Below, one piece after another: positions 8,106-18,304 of a stretch of DNA of 64,000 bases. The stretch is taken from the NCBI RefSeq assembly GCF_025148635.1, contig NZ_CP102269.1, positions 4,749,255 through 4,813,254 of the forward strand, in the 5' to 3' direction. This DNA is from Butyricimonas virosa. GTDB taxonomy: Bacteria > Bacteroidota > Bacteroidia > Bacteroidales > Marinifilaceae. The notes beneath the pieces were generated by a model. It worked only from the letters and a program-made list of their open reading frames with translations. It was not told the origin of the DNA and made no database searches. A program made the translations under genes and the position numbers. Each line of letters opens with the position of its first letter. Positions within the stretch are counted from its first letter, which is position 1.

Positions 8106-9379
8106 TATAATCTTCCGTCTATAGCGTTTCTATCCAAATATCCTTTTACATCATAAATAACATGCAAATCATTTACTAATGACAAAATATTAAACTTTTT
8201 AAATTGCTCATGTGCAACTGCTAGTATAACTGAATCAAATTTCATATCTGGTAATTCATTCACGATATCAATGCCATACTCTGATTTTACAGCTACAATA
8301 TCAGCCCAAGGATCACAAATTGTAATATTGCTTGTATAGTCAAGTAAAGTTGTATAAATATCAACAACTTTTGTATTGCGAATATCCGGGCAATTTTCTT
8401 TAAATGTAATTCCCAAAATTAGAATTTTAGCATCCTTAACCATCACTCCTTTCTTGTTCATACATTTAATAACTTGATTCGCTACATAAGCCCCCATTCC
8501 ATCATTTAACCTACGAGCGTTATACATAACACGAGGTAATACACCGTAAACTTGAGCTTTTTGAATCAAATAATAAGGATCAACACTTATACAATGTCCT
8601 CCAACCAATCCCGGCTTCAATTTTATAAAATTCCATTTAGACGCAGCTGCGTCAATAACATCATTAGTATCAATCCCCATTGCACTAAAAATTTTTGAAA
8701 GCTCATTCATAAATGCAATATTCACATCTCGTTGTGAATTTTCTATAATTTTTGAAGCTTCTGCTACTTTAATTGAAGGTGCTTTATGAGTACCATTAAC
8801 AAGAACAGAATTATATAACTTGTCAACAATGTCTGCAATCTCCGGTGTCGATCCAGACGTCACTTTCTTAATTTTCTCTACAGTATGTTCTTTATCACCC
8901 GGATTAATACGCTCTGGCGAATAACCGGCAAAAAAATCGACATTAAATTTCAATCCTGAAATTTTCTCTACCACAGGCAAACACTCTTCCTCTGTTACTC
9001 CAGGATAAACTGTTGATTCATAAATTACAATATCTCCTTTAGAAATCACCTTACCAACCGTAGTACTTGCTCCAATTAATGGCAACAAATCTGGTCGATT
9101 ATCATCATCCACTGGAGTAGGAACTGCAACTATATAAATATTGCAATCTTCAATATCTGAAAGTTTTGTTGTACATCTAAATCCGTTTTTTAATGCATTT
9201 TGTAACAACTCATCAGAAACCTCCAATGTTGCATCATACCCCTCATTTAAAGCGTCTACACGCTTTTGATTCATGTCAAAACCTACTGTTTGATATTTTG
9301 TAGAAAATAATCTAGCCAACGGTAAGCCAACGTATCCCAAACCAATAACAGCAATTTTTTTTGCATTCATATATCTCAT
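8105..9379 (-). CDS. UDP-HexNAc 6-dehydrogenase (TviB/WbpO-like)
   Basis: An NAD-dependent nucleotide-sugar dehydrogenase (424 aa) oxidising C6 of a UDP-N-acetylhexosamine to the uronate in two steps. Visible: Rossmann motif VIGLGYVGLPLA, VPTPVDD, YESTVYPGVTEEE, FAGYSPERINPGD, the AEASKIIENSQRDVN helix with the catalytic Lys and Asn, and GGHCISVDPYYL with the catalytic Cys. The C-terminal domain ILGITFKENCPDIRNTKV is complete. The wording of PGLVGGHCISVDPYYL fits TviB/WbpO (UDP-GlcNAc or UDP-GalNAc) better than UDP-glucose enzymes. A second ATG nine bases in (MNAKKIAV) is an alternative start. Confidence 0.88.
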   Translation of the reverse strand: MRYMNAKKIAVIGLGYVGLPLARLFSTKYQTVGFDMNQKRVDALNEGYDATLEVSDELLQNALKNGFRCTTKLSDIEDCNIYIVAVPTPVDDDNRPDLLPLIGASTTVGKVISKGDIVIYESTVYPGVTEEECLPVVEKISGLKFNVDFFAGYSPERINPGDKEHTVEKIKKVTSGSTPEIADIVDKLYNSVLVNGTHKAPSIKVAEASKIIENSQRDVNIAFMNELSKIFSAMGIDTNDVIDAAASKWNFIKLKPGLVGGHCISVDPYYLIQKAQVYGVLPRVMYNARRLNDGMGAYVANQVIKCMNKKGVMVKDAKILILGITFKENCPDIRNTKVVDIYTTLLDYTSNITICDPWADIVAVKSEYGIDIVNELPDMKFDSVILAVAHEQFKKFNILSLVNDLHVIYDVKGYLDRNAIDGRL

Positions 9380-9382
9380 AAA

Positions 9383-10357
9383 TTAATGATTTCTCGGATA
9401 AAAAAACTTATAAAAAAAATGATAAATACAATCAGATCTATAAGCGAACAAATAACAAAGTATACCTTCAATAACAAAAACAAAAAATTTAGATTGAACA
9501 AAATACTTGAACAAAAACTTATTCTTTTTTATTTGAATTCTAAACATTCTCTTTTGATCATTATCCATAAATTTAGCCCCCCAAAGAGCTTTATTTACAC
9601 AAGTTATAATTTGTCTACTTATAAAACCGACATATTTCCCACTAACAAATTCACAATAATCACTTAAACTACTAGCGACTAACAACAAATCAAAAGATTT
9701 CTTGGGATTTATACTTCTAGTTATAGAATTGGGATTTTGATAAACATAGTAAATTATTTTGTCACAAATCGACACTCTTTTTAACTTATAGTAAGCTCTC
9801 GGTGTAAATTCTGTATCTTCATGAAATACACCCTCCATAAATTTAAGATTATTAGAAAACAAAAATTCTTTCCTATATATTGTAAAAGGCACACAAACTT
9901 CTAAAATATTATTATAAACGACATCTATCCCCGTTAAAACTGTCCCATCATAACACATTCTATCACACCGTCGAATAATCTTATTCTCTGAAACATTAGC
10001 AGCAGAAATCAATAAAGCATCTAAATTTTCTGTATACAATTTATATACTAATTCTGCCAAACAATCATTTTCAATCCAATCATCAGAATCAACAAACCAA
10101 ACATAATCACCTTTAGCAACAGATAGCCCTCGATTTCTTGCCGCACTAAGCCCTTTATTCTCCTGATTAATAATTGAGATATTTGAATATTCTTCTGCAA
10201 ATTGACTTACAAATTTCATACTGTTATCACGAGTTCCATCATTCACCACAACAATTTCAAACTCGTTGATACTCAAATTTTGCGAAACACAAGAATGTAA
10301 ACATCGCGTAATAAATTTCTCTACATTGTAAACAGGAATTATTATCGACAATTTCAT
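9383..10357 (-). CDS. GT2-family glycosyltransferase
   Basis: A GT-A fold enzyme of about 324 residues. MKLSIIIPVYNVEKFI opens the fold, followed by VVNDGTRDNS and the metal-binding VDSDDW near residue 95; ENKGLSAARNRGL is the acceptor-side signature. A hydrophobic segment near the C-terminus (FFVFVIEGILCYLFAY) may hold it to the membrane. The frame opens at a TTG directly after the previous stop; I prefer the ATG at 10357 because the protein then begins in standard family style. It adds one sugar of the repeat unit; the donor cannot be read from sequence. Confidence 0.85.
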   Translation of the reverse strand: MKLSIIIPVYNVEKFITRCLHSCVSQNLSINEFEIVVVNDGTRDNSMKFVSQFAEEYSNISIINQENKGLSAARNRGLSVAKGDYVWFVDSDDWIENDCLAELVYKLYTENLDALLISAANVSENKIIRRCDRMCYDGTVLTGIDVVYNNILEVCVPFTIYRKEFLFSNNLKFMEGVFHEDTEFTPRAYYKLKRVSICDKIIYYVYQNPNSITRSINPKKSFDLLLVASSLSDYCEFVSGKYVGFISRQIITCVNKALWGAKFMDNDQKRMFRIQIKKNKFLFKYFVQSKFFVFVIEGILCYLFAYRSDCIYHFFYKFFYPRNH

Positions 10358-10369
10358 AGGATATTGCAA

Positions 10370-11509
10370 TTATTTTAAATAATACAATTCTTTCTGCCAG
10401 AAAAAAATAAATCTTGAAGTATTTTCATCCATTCTATACATTGTCGCACAAAAAATTAAAAAATATAAAAAGACTAACCCTAAAAAAGAATATAGCTTTG
10501 ATCTAATTCGATTACATTTATATTGATTGAACAAATACAACAATGTATGTGCTGCTATAACAAACTGAAATCCATACATATAATAATTAGGACGTCCCAT
10601 TATTACACTCCCATTAAAAACATAATGCCAAAGTACACCTACGAAATACAAATTATACATGATTCCATAGGAATGATCAAATTGTTTACGTGTTTCATTG
10701 CTATATAAAATCAATATCATATCAATCAATAAAATTGAATAAAATCCAATTCCTCGATTTCTTTCCATAGAAAACAGAAGTGAATCAAAATGATTAACAA
10801 CCATATCTGTATATCCTTCATACCCAATAAAACGTCCAATAATTTCAAGTTTCACAAAAACATCTTGAATGACATTAATATTCATAATAATTAATGCGGA
10901 GATCAAAAGAAAAAATTGAAAAATGAGATTTGAAAAAAATAGTTTTTGTTTAAAAATAGGATAAAATATAAGTAATACAACAGCAGATTTATGAAACAAA
11001 GATGCGATAAAAATACATCCAACATATTTCCAAAATTTATGCTGGGTTATAAATTTTATAGAAAACATAAAAAAAACAAAAGCCGTTATTTGTCGAATTC
11101 CATTCATAAAACTCAACCACACACAACCTATCATAAATGTATATGTTAACCAAACATATACTCTTTTTCTACACCTAAAGACATAATACAATACAAATAA
11201 TTGCACAAATGCAAAAAAAGAAAAATATAATACATAATGGAAATCAAAAAAAGCGAACAATTTTGAGATATAAAAAAAACCTTTTTCCATTTGGTTATGT
11301 TCTCCACCTTTACTTATATCCAAATAATCATCCAAATAACTCAAATGATCCATCCCAACACCATATCTCATTCCAAAAACAACAGAATATATCAACAAAC
11401 CAATAAACATAGGGTAGCCAATACTCTTTTGTTTGACAGATGAAGTATATTTAGCAAAAAACAGCAAGAAAAACGTAAGAAACAAATAAACAAATAAAGT
11501 CTGTATCAT
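10370..11509 (-). CDS. EpsG-type polysaccharide polymerase (Wzy role)
   Basis: A 379-residue membrane protein with about ten hydrophobic segments and very low GC. The early RYGVGMDHLSYLDDY motif with MRYGVG is characteristic of EpsG-family proteins, which take the Wzy role of polymerising repeat units at the outer face of the inner membrane. It is the only polymerase candidate in the operon and lies close to the flippase, as expected. The 121-bp gap upstream (11510-11630) is AT-rich and I see nothing in it. Confidence 0.82.
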   Translation of the reverse strand: MIQTLFVYLFLTFFLLFFAKYTSSVKQKSIGYPMFIGLLIYSVVFGMRYGVGMDHLSYLDDYLDISKGGEHNQMEKGFFYISKLFAFFDFHYVLYFSFFAFVQLFVLYYVFRCRKRVYVWLTYTFMIGCVWLSFMNGIRQITAFVFFMFSIKFITQHKFWKYVGCIFIASLFHKSAVVLLIFYPIFKQKLFFSNLIFQFFLLISALIIMNINVIQDVFVKLEIIGRFIGYEGYTDMVVNHFDSLLFSMERNRGIGFYSILLIDMILILYSNETRKQFDHSYGIMYNLYFVGVLWHYVFNGSVIMGRPNYYMYGFQFVIAAHTLLYLFNQYKCNRIRSKLYSFLGLVFLYFLIFCATMYRMDENTSRFIFFWQKELYYLK

Positions 11510-11630
11510 ACCCCTCCTACTCTATTAGCAATAATACAAAATGAATAATTCTATAATTATTAATCCAATTTTAAATTGCAAAACTCCCCAACAAACCTAG
11601 TTTTCACAAATATCAAGATAAACATGACTA

Positions 11631-13055
11631 TCATCCTTCACATTTATCCCTCCTTAACTTTGATTTTATTAGCACAAAAACATGCATTTGTTTGTTCAAA
11701 TAAATCGCAATACCTCCATTTATTACAAATACACAAGATATCCTACAGATAAAATTCAAATCTATATATACTAACCCAAAACATAGAACTGATAAAATAA
11801 TAAAATACAATATATATTTATTGGGCAATTCGAGTAACCCCTTAGATTGAACCACCCTATATAAAATAAGATAATTAACAATTCTAGAAATCCCTAATGC
11901 TATAGGTACTATCATAATCCCCCAAAAAGGTAAAATCATTATTAATAAAAGGACATTAATTATACTCCCCACAACATAAGAAAAACCAATATACTTAGTA
12001 TCTCTACTTAAAGATACACCAGAACTTACAATTGGTAATAACAAATATATACCCATTGGAATACACAATAATGACAAATATTTTGTTGCTTCTAAATAAT
12101 TTTCATTACTTAACAATAAAATAATTTCTTTTGACAATAATGATAATGTTATAGAAATCGATATTATGAAAAAAAAAAGCAACATATACAGAGATGTAAC
12201 TTCACTATTAAAATTAGCTTTTTTATAATTTTCATATAAATATGGAGACCATACATTTTGTAATGCAACATATACTAATGTAAAAACAGAGGCCAATTGT
12301 AAAGCCACAGAATAAATCCCTAGCTTTTCCATAGATACATACTTACCAATAAATATTTGTCCCAAAGAGCTATCTACCCATCCTGCTAATATAGCTGGTA
12401 AAGTTGGCAACGCAAAAATTAACACACGCTTCAAATATTCAACACTAAACGTTAATTTTATGTATTGACGATTTATTAATGCAAAATACAATATTCCAAA
12501 TAATTCCCCACTCAATACACCGATAAAAACACTCACGATTCCCAGTCTTAATATGACAACCCCATAAATTGAAATAATTATTTGTATCAGCAACTGCAAT
12601 AAAGAACCTATCGAGAATAATAATGGTTTTTGCTTAAATCTTGTTAAGATAGAAAAATAAGATAAAAGACTTCCAGCAGGAATCGTAAATAACATTATCG
12701 TAAAAGCATCACTATAATTAGAAATCGCAAGTACTTCATTTATCCAATATTTTCTGCTAGCAAACATTATAAAAAGTACACAAAAAGAAAAAAATAAAAT
12801 AGAAAATAAACCTGTTGAAACTAACTTTTGTCTATCTATATATGTTTCATAATAATCTCTTGCAATACCTGAATGTATATTCAAATTAGAGACAAGATCT
12901 ATTATCCCTTTACAAGCTATTATCATTGCCATTGCCCCATAATCTTCTTGTGATAATATGGACGTATAAACAGGCATTAGAAAAACACCTATTATTTTAG
13001 CAATAACAGATGCAATCCCATAAATTATAAAATCTTTAAAAAAACGAAACATCAA
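11631..13055 (-). CDS. Wzx-type oligosaccharide flippase
   Basis: A 474-residue polytopic membrane protein of the MOP/polysaccharide transport family, with around twelve to fourteen hydrophobic segments. The N-terminus FKDFIIYGIASVIAKIIGVF and the PVYTSILSQEDYGAMA stretch are typical of Wzx proteins. It would flip undecaprenyl-linked repeat units to the periplasm. The start overlaps the upstream glycosyltransferase stop by 4 bases. The sequence of such flippases tracks the glycan and is highly variable, consistent with its AT-rich composition. Confidence 0.87.
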   Translation of the reverse strand: MMFRFFKDFIIYGIASVIAKIIGVFLMPVYTSILSQEDYGAMAMIIACKGIIDLVSNLNIHSGIARDYYETYIDRQKLVSTGLFSILFFSFCVLFIMFASRKYWINEVLAISNYSDAFTIMLFTIPAGSLLSYFSILTRFKQKPLLFSIGSLLQLLIQIIISIYGVVILRLGIVSVFIGVLSGELFGILYFALINRQYIKLTFSVEYLKRVLIFALPTLPAILAGWVDSSLGQIFIGKYVSMEKLGIYSVALQLASVFTLVYVALQNVWSPYLYENYKKANFNSEVTSLYMLLFFFIISISITLSLLSKEIILLLSNENYLEATKYLSLLCIPMGIYLLLPIVSSGVSLSRDTKYIGFSYVVGSIINVLLLIMILPFWGIMIVPIALGISRIVNYLILYRVVQSKGLLELPNKYILYFIILSVLCFGLVYIDLNFICRISCVFVINGGIAIYLNKQMHVFVLIKSKLRRDKCEG

Positions 13056-14212
13056 GAATTAGCCTTATAAATCGTGACCCAATCCATTATACATTCAGAC
13101 CACAAGTTTTTATTCTTCCCATTTTGACTATTTTCTCCCCCCATCTTTTGATAATTTTCTAAATCATCAACTATATCATAAACTTTTTCAACTCCCTCCT
13201 CTATTGATTGTACGGTTATTCCACTAAATCCTTCTTCCTTTAATCTATCAGAATAATTCAACCAATTACCATAAATCAATATAGATCTCGCACATAAACA
13301 TTCTATTATACTCCTTGAAAATCCATCAAATAAAGATAATTGCAACGTAATATCAGTAGCATTTCGAAGTCGAGCAACATCCATATCTGTTAAATAGCAA
13401 TTTTTAATTAATGTATAAGTATAACCACTTTGCTGCAACATATTCTCCACTGATTGCACATATTTACTAGAAGCACCTCTAGTCATTGGTACTAAAAAAT
13501 GAATAAACTCCTTCTTCATTCCAACACTTGAGAAAGTTTTTATTATTGGAATATGCTGGTGAATACTTTTTCCACTATATCCAATCAAAACTGTTTTTTT
13601 ATCTATATTTATTCCTAATTTTTTTTTAGATTGTGCTTTCGATTCCAAATCTATTAAATTGTATAATTTTTCTAATGGAACAGAACCCAAATTTGCATAC
13701 TTAAATTTGCAATATAGAAATAAAGATCGTCCCTCATTTTTTTCACAAAAACTCTGAGAATTAACAATATAATCTACTTTTTTCAAAAAACGCCTCAAAT
13801 ACCATAAATAAATTTTATGAGAAAAAATAATTTTCAAATATTCTAATTCACCTCCCCAAAAAGTAACAAACAACTTTTTACAATGCAATTTCAAATTTCT
13901 AGAAACAATAACATTAGGTATTAGCCAATGACAATGTATAATATCATAATACTTATTTTTCAAACAATTATTAAACTGATAATTATACCAATAAGGAAGT
14001 AGTAAACTCCTAATTCCTTTTACTTTATTTAATAACAAACCTGTATCTATAGTATACACGTTATCAAAATAATCATTTGTATACCCTTGACTTCTAGAAT
14101 GATTAAATTCAAATACATCAATTGATATATCTTCCATACACGCCTTCAACCATTTAGCCATATTGTATACAAACACATCATTTGCCGTTCCAACAACTAA
14201 AAGTAATTTCAT
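13052..14212 (-). CDS. GT4-family glycosyltransferase
   Basis: 386 residues with a GT-B layout: KLLLVVGTANDVFVYNMAKWL at the N-terminus, YYDIIHCHWLIPN and LFVTFWGGELEYLK in the acceptor half, then IGYSGKSIHQHIPII and LQLSLFDGFSRSIIECLCARSILIYGNW in the donor-binding half, with an E-x7-E-like acidic region. It probably adds a sugar within the repeat unit. It follows the nucleotidyltransferase after 5 bp. Specificity unknown. Confidence 0.8.
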   Translation of the reverse strand: MKLLLVVGTANDVFVYNMAKWLKACMEDISIDVFEFNHSRSQGYTNDYFDNVYTIDTGLLLNKVKGIRSLLLPYWYNYQFNNCLKNKYYDIIHCHWLIPNVIVSRNLKLHCKKLFVTFWGGELEYLKIIFSHKIYLWYLRRFLKKVDYIVNSQSFCEKNEGRSLFLYCKFKYANLGSVPLEKLYNLIDLESKAQSKKKLGINIDKKTVLIGYSGKSIHQHIPIIKTFSSVGMKKEFIHFLVPMTRGASSKYVQSVENMLQQSGYTYTLIKNCYLTDMDVARLRNATDITLQLSLFDGFSRSIIECLCARSILIYGNWLNYSDRLKEEGFSGITVQSIEEGVEKVYDIVDDLENYQKMGGENSQNGKNKNLWSECIMDWVTIYKANS

Positions 14213-14217
14213 TACAA

Positions 14218-15279
14218 TTAAACCCTTATCAACTTTAAATATTCATCCCACTCCCCTATATCTCTCCAAGAATTTTCACTTACGGGAAAACAACCAATAC
14301 GTCCCCCTTTCGTTCTAACTTTTTCCATTAAATGAGTAATATGAAAAAATTCATTTTCAGGTATCTCATATATTAAATCAGGTTGCAAAACATATACACC
14401 CGTATTTATCATGTAATTAAATTCTGGTTTTTCTGTTAACCCAGTCATAACTCCATTAGTCGTTGTCTCAATAACACCGTAAGGAATTTGAAAATTTTTA
14501 ACGGCAGTAATAATAGTTATATCATTTTTATTCTCTACATGATAATCGTAAACATCTCGAAAATCCTGATCGATAAGAATATCACAATTCGATACAAAAA
14601 AAGGTGTATTTATTTTGTCTTTCAATAATGATACACTACCTATAGTCCCTAGTGGTTTTTCTTCTTTAAAAAAATTTATATTATACTTATGTTCTAATTG
14701 GTTTAGATAAAATTCTAACATATCATATTTATAGTTAACCGACATATAAAATTCCATACATCCAATTGACTCAAACTGATCCATTATTTCCTCAAGTATC
14801 GTTTTCTCGCCAACAGGAACCAATGGCTTGGGTATTACATTCGTTAAAGGCTTTAATCTTGTTCCCTTTCCTCCTGCCATAATCACAACCGGAAGATTTA
14901 TTTTTCGATCATCTATTTTAGTCCCATCCAAAAACAAATCATTCCAAAATAAAATATTAATCAACTTTCCATCACGATCAAGAATAGGCATACACTCGGC
15001 TCGAAGTTTAAGCATTTTAGCTTTTATTTCTTCAATCTCTTCATCACAAGTTGCTATAATTTTATGCTTATCAAGGATCTCTGATATTTTCGTAGACAAT
15101 GAATGCTCACGAATTATAGCTCTCTGAATATCTCCGATTGTTAATATACTTATAAAATCTTCATCATAATTAAAAACAAATAAGACTTTGCTTTTTTCTA
15201 CATCCATCATTTTTAATGCTTGATAGATAGATATATCATCATATACTTTTCTATTCTTGATTAACGTATCAATATTCAT
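14218..15279 (-). CDS. CBS-domain sugar-1-phosphate nucleotidyltransferase (PtmE/HddC-like)
   Basis: A two-part protein of 353 residues. Residues 1-115 form a CBS-pair-like regulatory region (FVFNYDEDFISILTIGDIQRAI; RAECMPILDRDGKLINILFWNDL). Residues 125-353 form a nucleotidyltransferase with MAGGKGTRLKPLT and PKPLVPVGEKTILE, the NTP-binding and catalytic signature. It activates a sugar-1-phosphate with GTP, CTP or UTP. The architecture matches PtmE-type guanylyltransferases of legionaminic-acid loci, but no NeuB/LegI synthase is present, so the product is probably another amino sugar. It overlaps the acetyltransferase gene by 4 bases. Confidence 0.8.
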   Translation of the reverse strand: MNIDTLIKNRKVYDDISIYQALKMMDVEKSKVLFVFNYDEDFISILTIGDIQRAIIREHSLSTKISEILDKHKIIATCDEEIEEIKAKMLKLRAECMPILDRDGKLINILFWNDLFLDGTKIDDRKINLPVVIMAGGKGTRLKPLTNVIPKPLVPVGEKTILEEIMDQFESIGCMEFYMSVNYKYDMLEFYLNQLEHKYNINFFKEEKPLGTIGSVSLLKDKINTPFFVSNCDILIDQDFRDVYDYHVENKNDITIITAVKNFQIPYGVIETTTNGVMTGLTEKPEFNYMINTGVYVLQPDLIYEIPENEFFHITHLMEKVRTKGGRIGCFPVSENSWRDIGEWDEYLKLIRV

Positions 15280-15944
15280 ATATTTACGCTATTAATATCC
15301 AATATATTCTTTTTATGAACAGCAGGATTACCAGTATATACAGAATAACTCTTAATTGATGCTATAACATTTGATCCACACCCAATTATAGAATAACTAC
15401 CCACACTAACTCTATTCTTTATAACGGAATTCATTCCTACAAAATTATTAGTATCCATTGTTACATTTCCCCCTATGACTACATTGGCTCCTATAAAATT
15501 ATAAGCCCCAATACTAATATCATGAGTTAACACTGTATTTGTATAAATAACATTCGATTCACCCAATACAATATTATTCCCTATAAAGCAACCAGGCATA
15601 ACTATACATCCTTGACCAATCTTATCCGTATAAATGTTAGCCTTTTGGCTAATAAAAGTCATAATATCGTACTCTCGCATTTTTAAATCCGCAAAAGTCC
15701 GTTCCCTTATAGTATTCAATTTCGAATATCCGATAGTATTAAGGATCATAAAATTTTCAACTCCTCCCATTAACTCCACTAAATCTTCAGTTAGAAATAC
15801 TGGACATCCCATAAAAAAATTTGAATTCAGATACTCCTTATAGGTAGAATAAGCATATACAGAATATCCTTCTGATTCTAATATACTACACATCATTACA
15901 GAGAACTGAGTAGTTCCTAAAATAATAACTTTTTTCAATTCCAT
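15276..15944 (-). CDS. PglD-like sugar O/N-acyltransferase
   Basis: 222 residues: an N-terminal Rossmann-like PglD_N region (VIILGTTQFSVMMCSILESEGY) followed by a left-handed beta-helix of hexapeptide repeats (TDKIGQGCIVMPGCFIGNNI, ANVVIGGNVTMDTN, MNSVIKNRVSVGSYSIIG). The His in LTHDISIG corresponds to the catalytic base of PglD. It probably transfers an acetyl group from acetyl-CoA to the amine made by the upstream aminotransferase. It overlaps both neighbours by a few bases (10 and 4), so these genes form a tightly coupled sugar-modification block. Confidence 0.8.
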   Translation of the reverse strand: MELKKVIILGTTQFSVMMCSILESEGYSVYAYSTYKEYLNSNFFMGCPVFLTEDLVELMGGVENFMILNTIGYSKLNTIRERTFADLKMREYDIMTFISQKANIYTDKIGQGCIVMPGCFIGNNIVLGESNVIYTNTVLTHDISIGAYNFIGANVVIGGNVTMDTNNFVGMNSVIKNRVSVGSYSIIGCGSNVIASIKSYSVYTGNPAVHKKNILDINSVNI

Positions 15945-17161
15945 ATAATACTATACATTATTCCATCTCGCTGAACTTTTATATTCAATTGTGACTTTAT
16001 ATACGATATCCTCTCTTGAATCTCATCATAAGAACCAGCTTCTAAAACCATAAAATAACGAGATGTTTTATCTACATTGTTAAATGTTTCAAGCCCTAAT
16101 TTTATCTTATCAAGATTATTTCCATGAACAAAGTCCAACTCTTGAATCAATTGAATATTTTCACATTCAATCACTTTTCCCACAGGTAAAAAGAATGCTA
16201 AATAAGAACAAAACTTATTAGTCTCCACTATTTCAGGAAACGAACAAATTTTACCTACAGCCAATTCTACTATAAATTTTGTTGTATCAAAATTTGTCAT
16301 TAAAGGAATAATATCCGAAGATATAAAAACACCTCCTCCTCGAGCTGCTGTCTCCAATAAAATTATTTCATTATTAGATATTATAAATTCACTATGAGTC
16401 AGTCCCTGTTTTAAACCAAATCCTTTAATTATTTTTTCGTTAAGTCTCAAAACCCTATTTATAACTTCCGAATCATATCTACTCGGAAAAATTCTTTGTG
16501 TTGCAGCAAAAGCATTTCTTTCCTTAAAATAATAAGTATCACCACAAATAAGATTTTTAAACTCATAATTAAAAGCAATTCCTTCTACAACAACTTCATG
16601 GCCTGTCACAAACTGCTCTATTAATATAGGATTACCTTTACTATATTTAATGGCTTCTTGATAGGCATAAATTACCTCTTCTCTGTTTTCTGCAAGACAT
16701 ACCCCTTTGCTCCCCTGATTATTAATTGGCTTTAATATTACTTTAAAATTATTAGAATCATAAAAATCTAACGCTTGCTCGATATCATTTACTAATCTAT
16801 ACTTAAGTGTAGAAATACCTAATTGCTTACATTTTTCTCTCATAAGAAACTTATCCGTAAAAAGACATGCTGTCTCATATGAAATACCCGGTAACCCTAA
16901 TTTTTCACAAACATAAGCAATTGATCTAACAGGAATATCAGTCTGATCTGTAACAATTCCAATCACATTATATTTTCGTGCTATACTTAACATTAGTTTT
17001 TCATCACAAAAATCTTCTATTACCACTTGTTTGGCAATTTCAGCACCAGGTTCTGTCGGCACAAGAGTTACGACAATAGAATTGTACCCTAATTCATTAA
17101 TTTTGTTTATTAGTGGTATTTGTAAAGTGTTAGCACCAAACACTAAAATATTCTTAGCCAT
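15935..17161 (-). CDS. ATP-grasp carboxylate-amine ligase in capsule operon
   Basis: 408 residues with full ATP-grasp architecture: a preATP-grasp Rossmann region (NILVFGANTLQIPLINKINE), nucleotide-binding ILKPINNQGSKGVCLAENREE and LIEQFVTGHEVVVEGIAF, and the metal-binding ILLETAARGGGVFIS. Such enzymes join a carboxylate to an amine through an acyl phosphate. Between an aminotransferase and an acetyltransferase, the likely job is attaching an amino acid or other acid to the new sugar amine, or building an unusual carboxylated sugar. No specific homologue is recognised. The start overlaps the aminotransferase stop by 8 bases. Confidence 0.8.
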   Translation of the reverse strand: MAKNILVFGANTLQIPLINKINELGYNSIVVTLVPTEPGAEIAKQVVIEDFCDEKLMLSIARKYNVIGIVTDQTDIPVRSIAYVCEKLGLPGISYETACLFTDKFLMREKCKQLGISTLKYRLVNDIEQALDFYDSNNFKVILKPINNQGSKGVCLAENREEVIYAYQEAIKYSKGNPILIEQFVTGHEVVVEGIAFNYEFKNLICGDTYYFKERNAFAATQRIFPSRYDSEVINRVLRLNEKIIKGFGLKQGLTHSEFIISNNEIILLETAARGGGVFISSDIIPLMTNFDTTKFIVELAVGKICSFPEIVETNKFCSYLAFFLPVGKVIECENIQLIQELDFVHGNNLDKIKLGLETFNNVDKTSRYFMVLEAGSYDEIQERISYIKSQLNIKVQRDGIMYSIIWN

Positions 17162-18287
17162 GAATTGCTCTATCTACTATTCTAACAATAAATTCAATCT
17201 GCTCATCCGTCAATGCAGCATACATCGGTAAGGTAATTTCATTATCTGCCACGTATTCTGTTTGCGGTAACAGCGCCCCATAATCTTTATAAATTGAAAA
17301 TTTATGTATTGCTGGATAATGATTACTCGTTTGAATTCCAGCTTGATGAATTGCATCACGTACTCGATCTCTTTTTTCTTTTGTCGAATCAACCAATACA
17401 ATCGGCATGATGTAATTCGATACAAATTCCTTATTATCAGCAAACGGGACGACCACTCCTTTCACTTCTGCTAATTCGTTCACATATTTATTTCTAACAC
17501 GAATCCGCTTTTCCAAATCTTCCTGTAATTTTCGCATTTGGACGCATCCAATTGAAGCTCGAATATCATCCATACGAAAATTGTAACCCAACTCAACAAT
17601 ATCATAAGCTGTTGCATGTCCTTTAGCTCGCTGGTAAGACATCGTCGTCATTCCATGTGAACGCAATAATCGAGCTTTCTCCGCTACTTCGTCACTATTC
17701 GTGATCAACATCCCCCCTTCTCCTGTACTAATATTTTTATTCGAAAAGAAACTAAACGTGGCCACGTCTCCTATCGTTCCCAATTTTTTCCCTTTATACT
17801 CGGAAAGCGGACCATGACACGCATCCTCAATCACTTTCAAGTGATATTCTCTAGCTATTGTCATAATCTCATCCATCATAGCTGGAAAACCAGCCATGTG
17901 AACAACCACAATCGCTTTCGTTTTAGCAGTAATCTTTCTTTTGATATCTTCTGGATCAATATTTATATGCCCAGGTCCCACAATATCACAAAAAACAGGA
18001 GTGGCACCTACATACCGAACACAATTTACCGAAGCTGCAAAAGTTAATGAAGGACAAAGTACCTCATCTCCCGGCTGCAATCCACACGTTAAACATGCCA
18101 AATGCAAAGCATCCGTACAATTCGATACACTTACGGCATGTTTTACCTGCATCATCTCTACAAATAATTGTTCTAATTCTTCACATTTAGGTCCCGTAGA
18201 AATCCATTTAGAACGGATTGTTTCCGTCACGGCTTGAATTTCTTCTTCTCCGAAATTCAATTGAAATAAAGGAATTTGATATTCCAT
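17154..18287 (-). CDS. DegT/DnrJ/EryC1 sugar aminotransferase
   Basis: A PLP-dependent aminotransferase (377 aa) that puts an amino group on a keto-sugar nucleotide, normally with glutamate as donor. MEYQIPLFQLNFGEEE opens the family fold; SNCTDALHLACLTCGL binds the cofactor phosphate, VIEDACHGPLSEYKGKKLG contains the Asp holding the pyridine, and FSFFSNKNISTGEGG carries the Schiff-base Lys. The C-terminus NHYPAIHKFSIYKDYG is typical. It directly follows the 4,6-dehydratase, which would supply the 4-keto-6-deoxy substrate. Confidence 0.9.
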   Translation of the reverse strand: MEYQIPLFQLNFGEEEIQAVTETIRSKWISTGPKCEELEQLFVEMMQVKHAVSVSNCTDALHLACLTCGLQPGDEVLCPSLTFAASVNCVRYVGATPVFCDIVGPGHINIDPEDIKRKITAKTKAIVVVHMAGFPAMMDEIMTIAREYHLKVIEDACHGPLSEYKGKKLGTIGDVATFSFFSNKNISTGEGGMLITNSDEVAEKARLLRSHGMTTMSYQRAKGHATAYDIVELGYNFRMDDIRASIGCVQMRKLQEDLEKRIRVRNKYVNELAEVKGVVVPFADNKEFVSNYIMPIVLVDSTKEKRDRVRDAIHQAGIQTSNHYPAIHKFSIYKDYGALLPQTEYVADNEITLPMYAALTDEQIEFIVRIVDRAIHG

Positions 18288-18304
18288 AAATTTATACTAT
18301 TAAT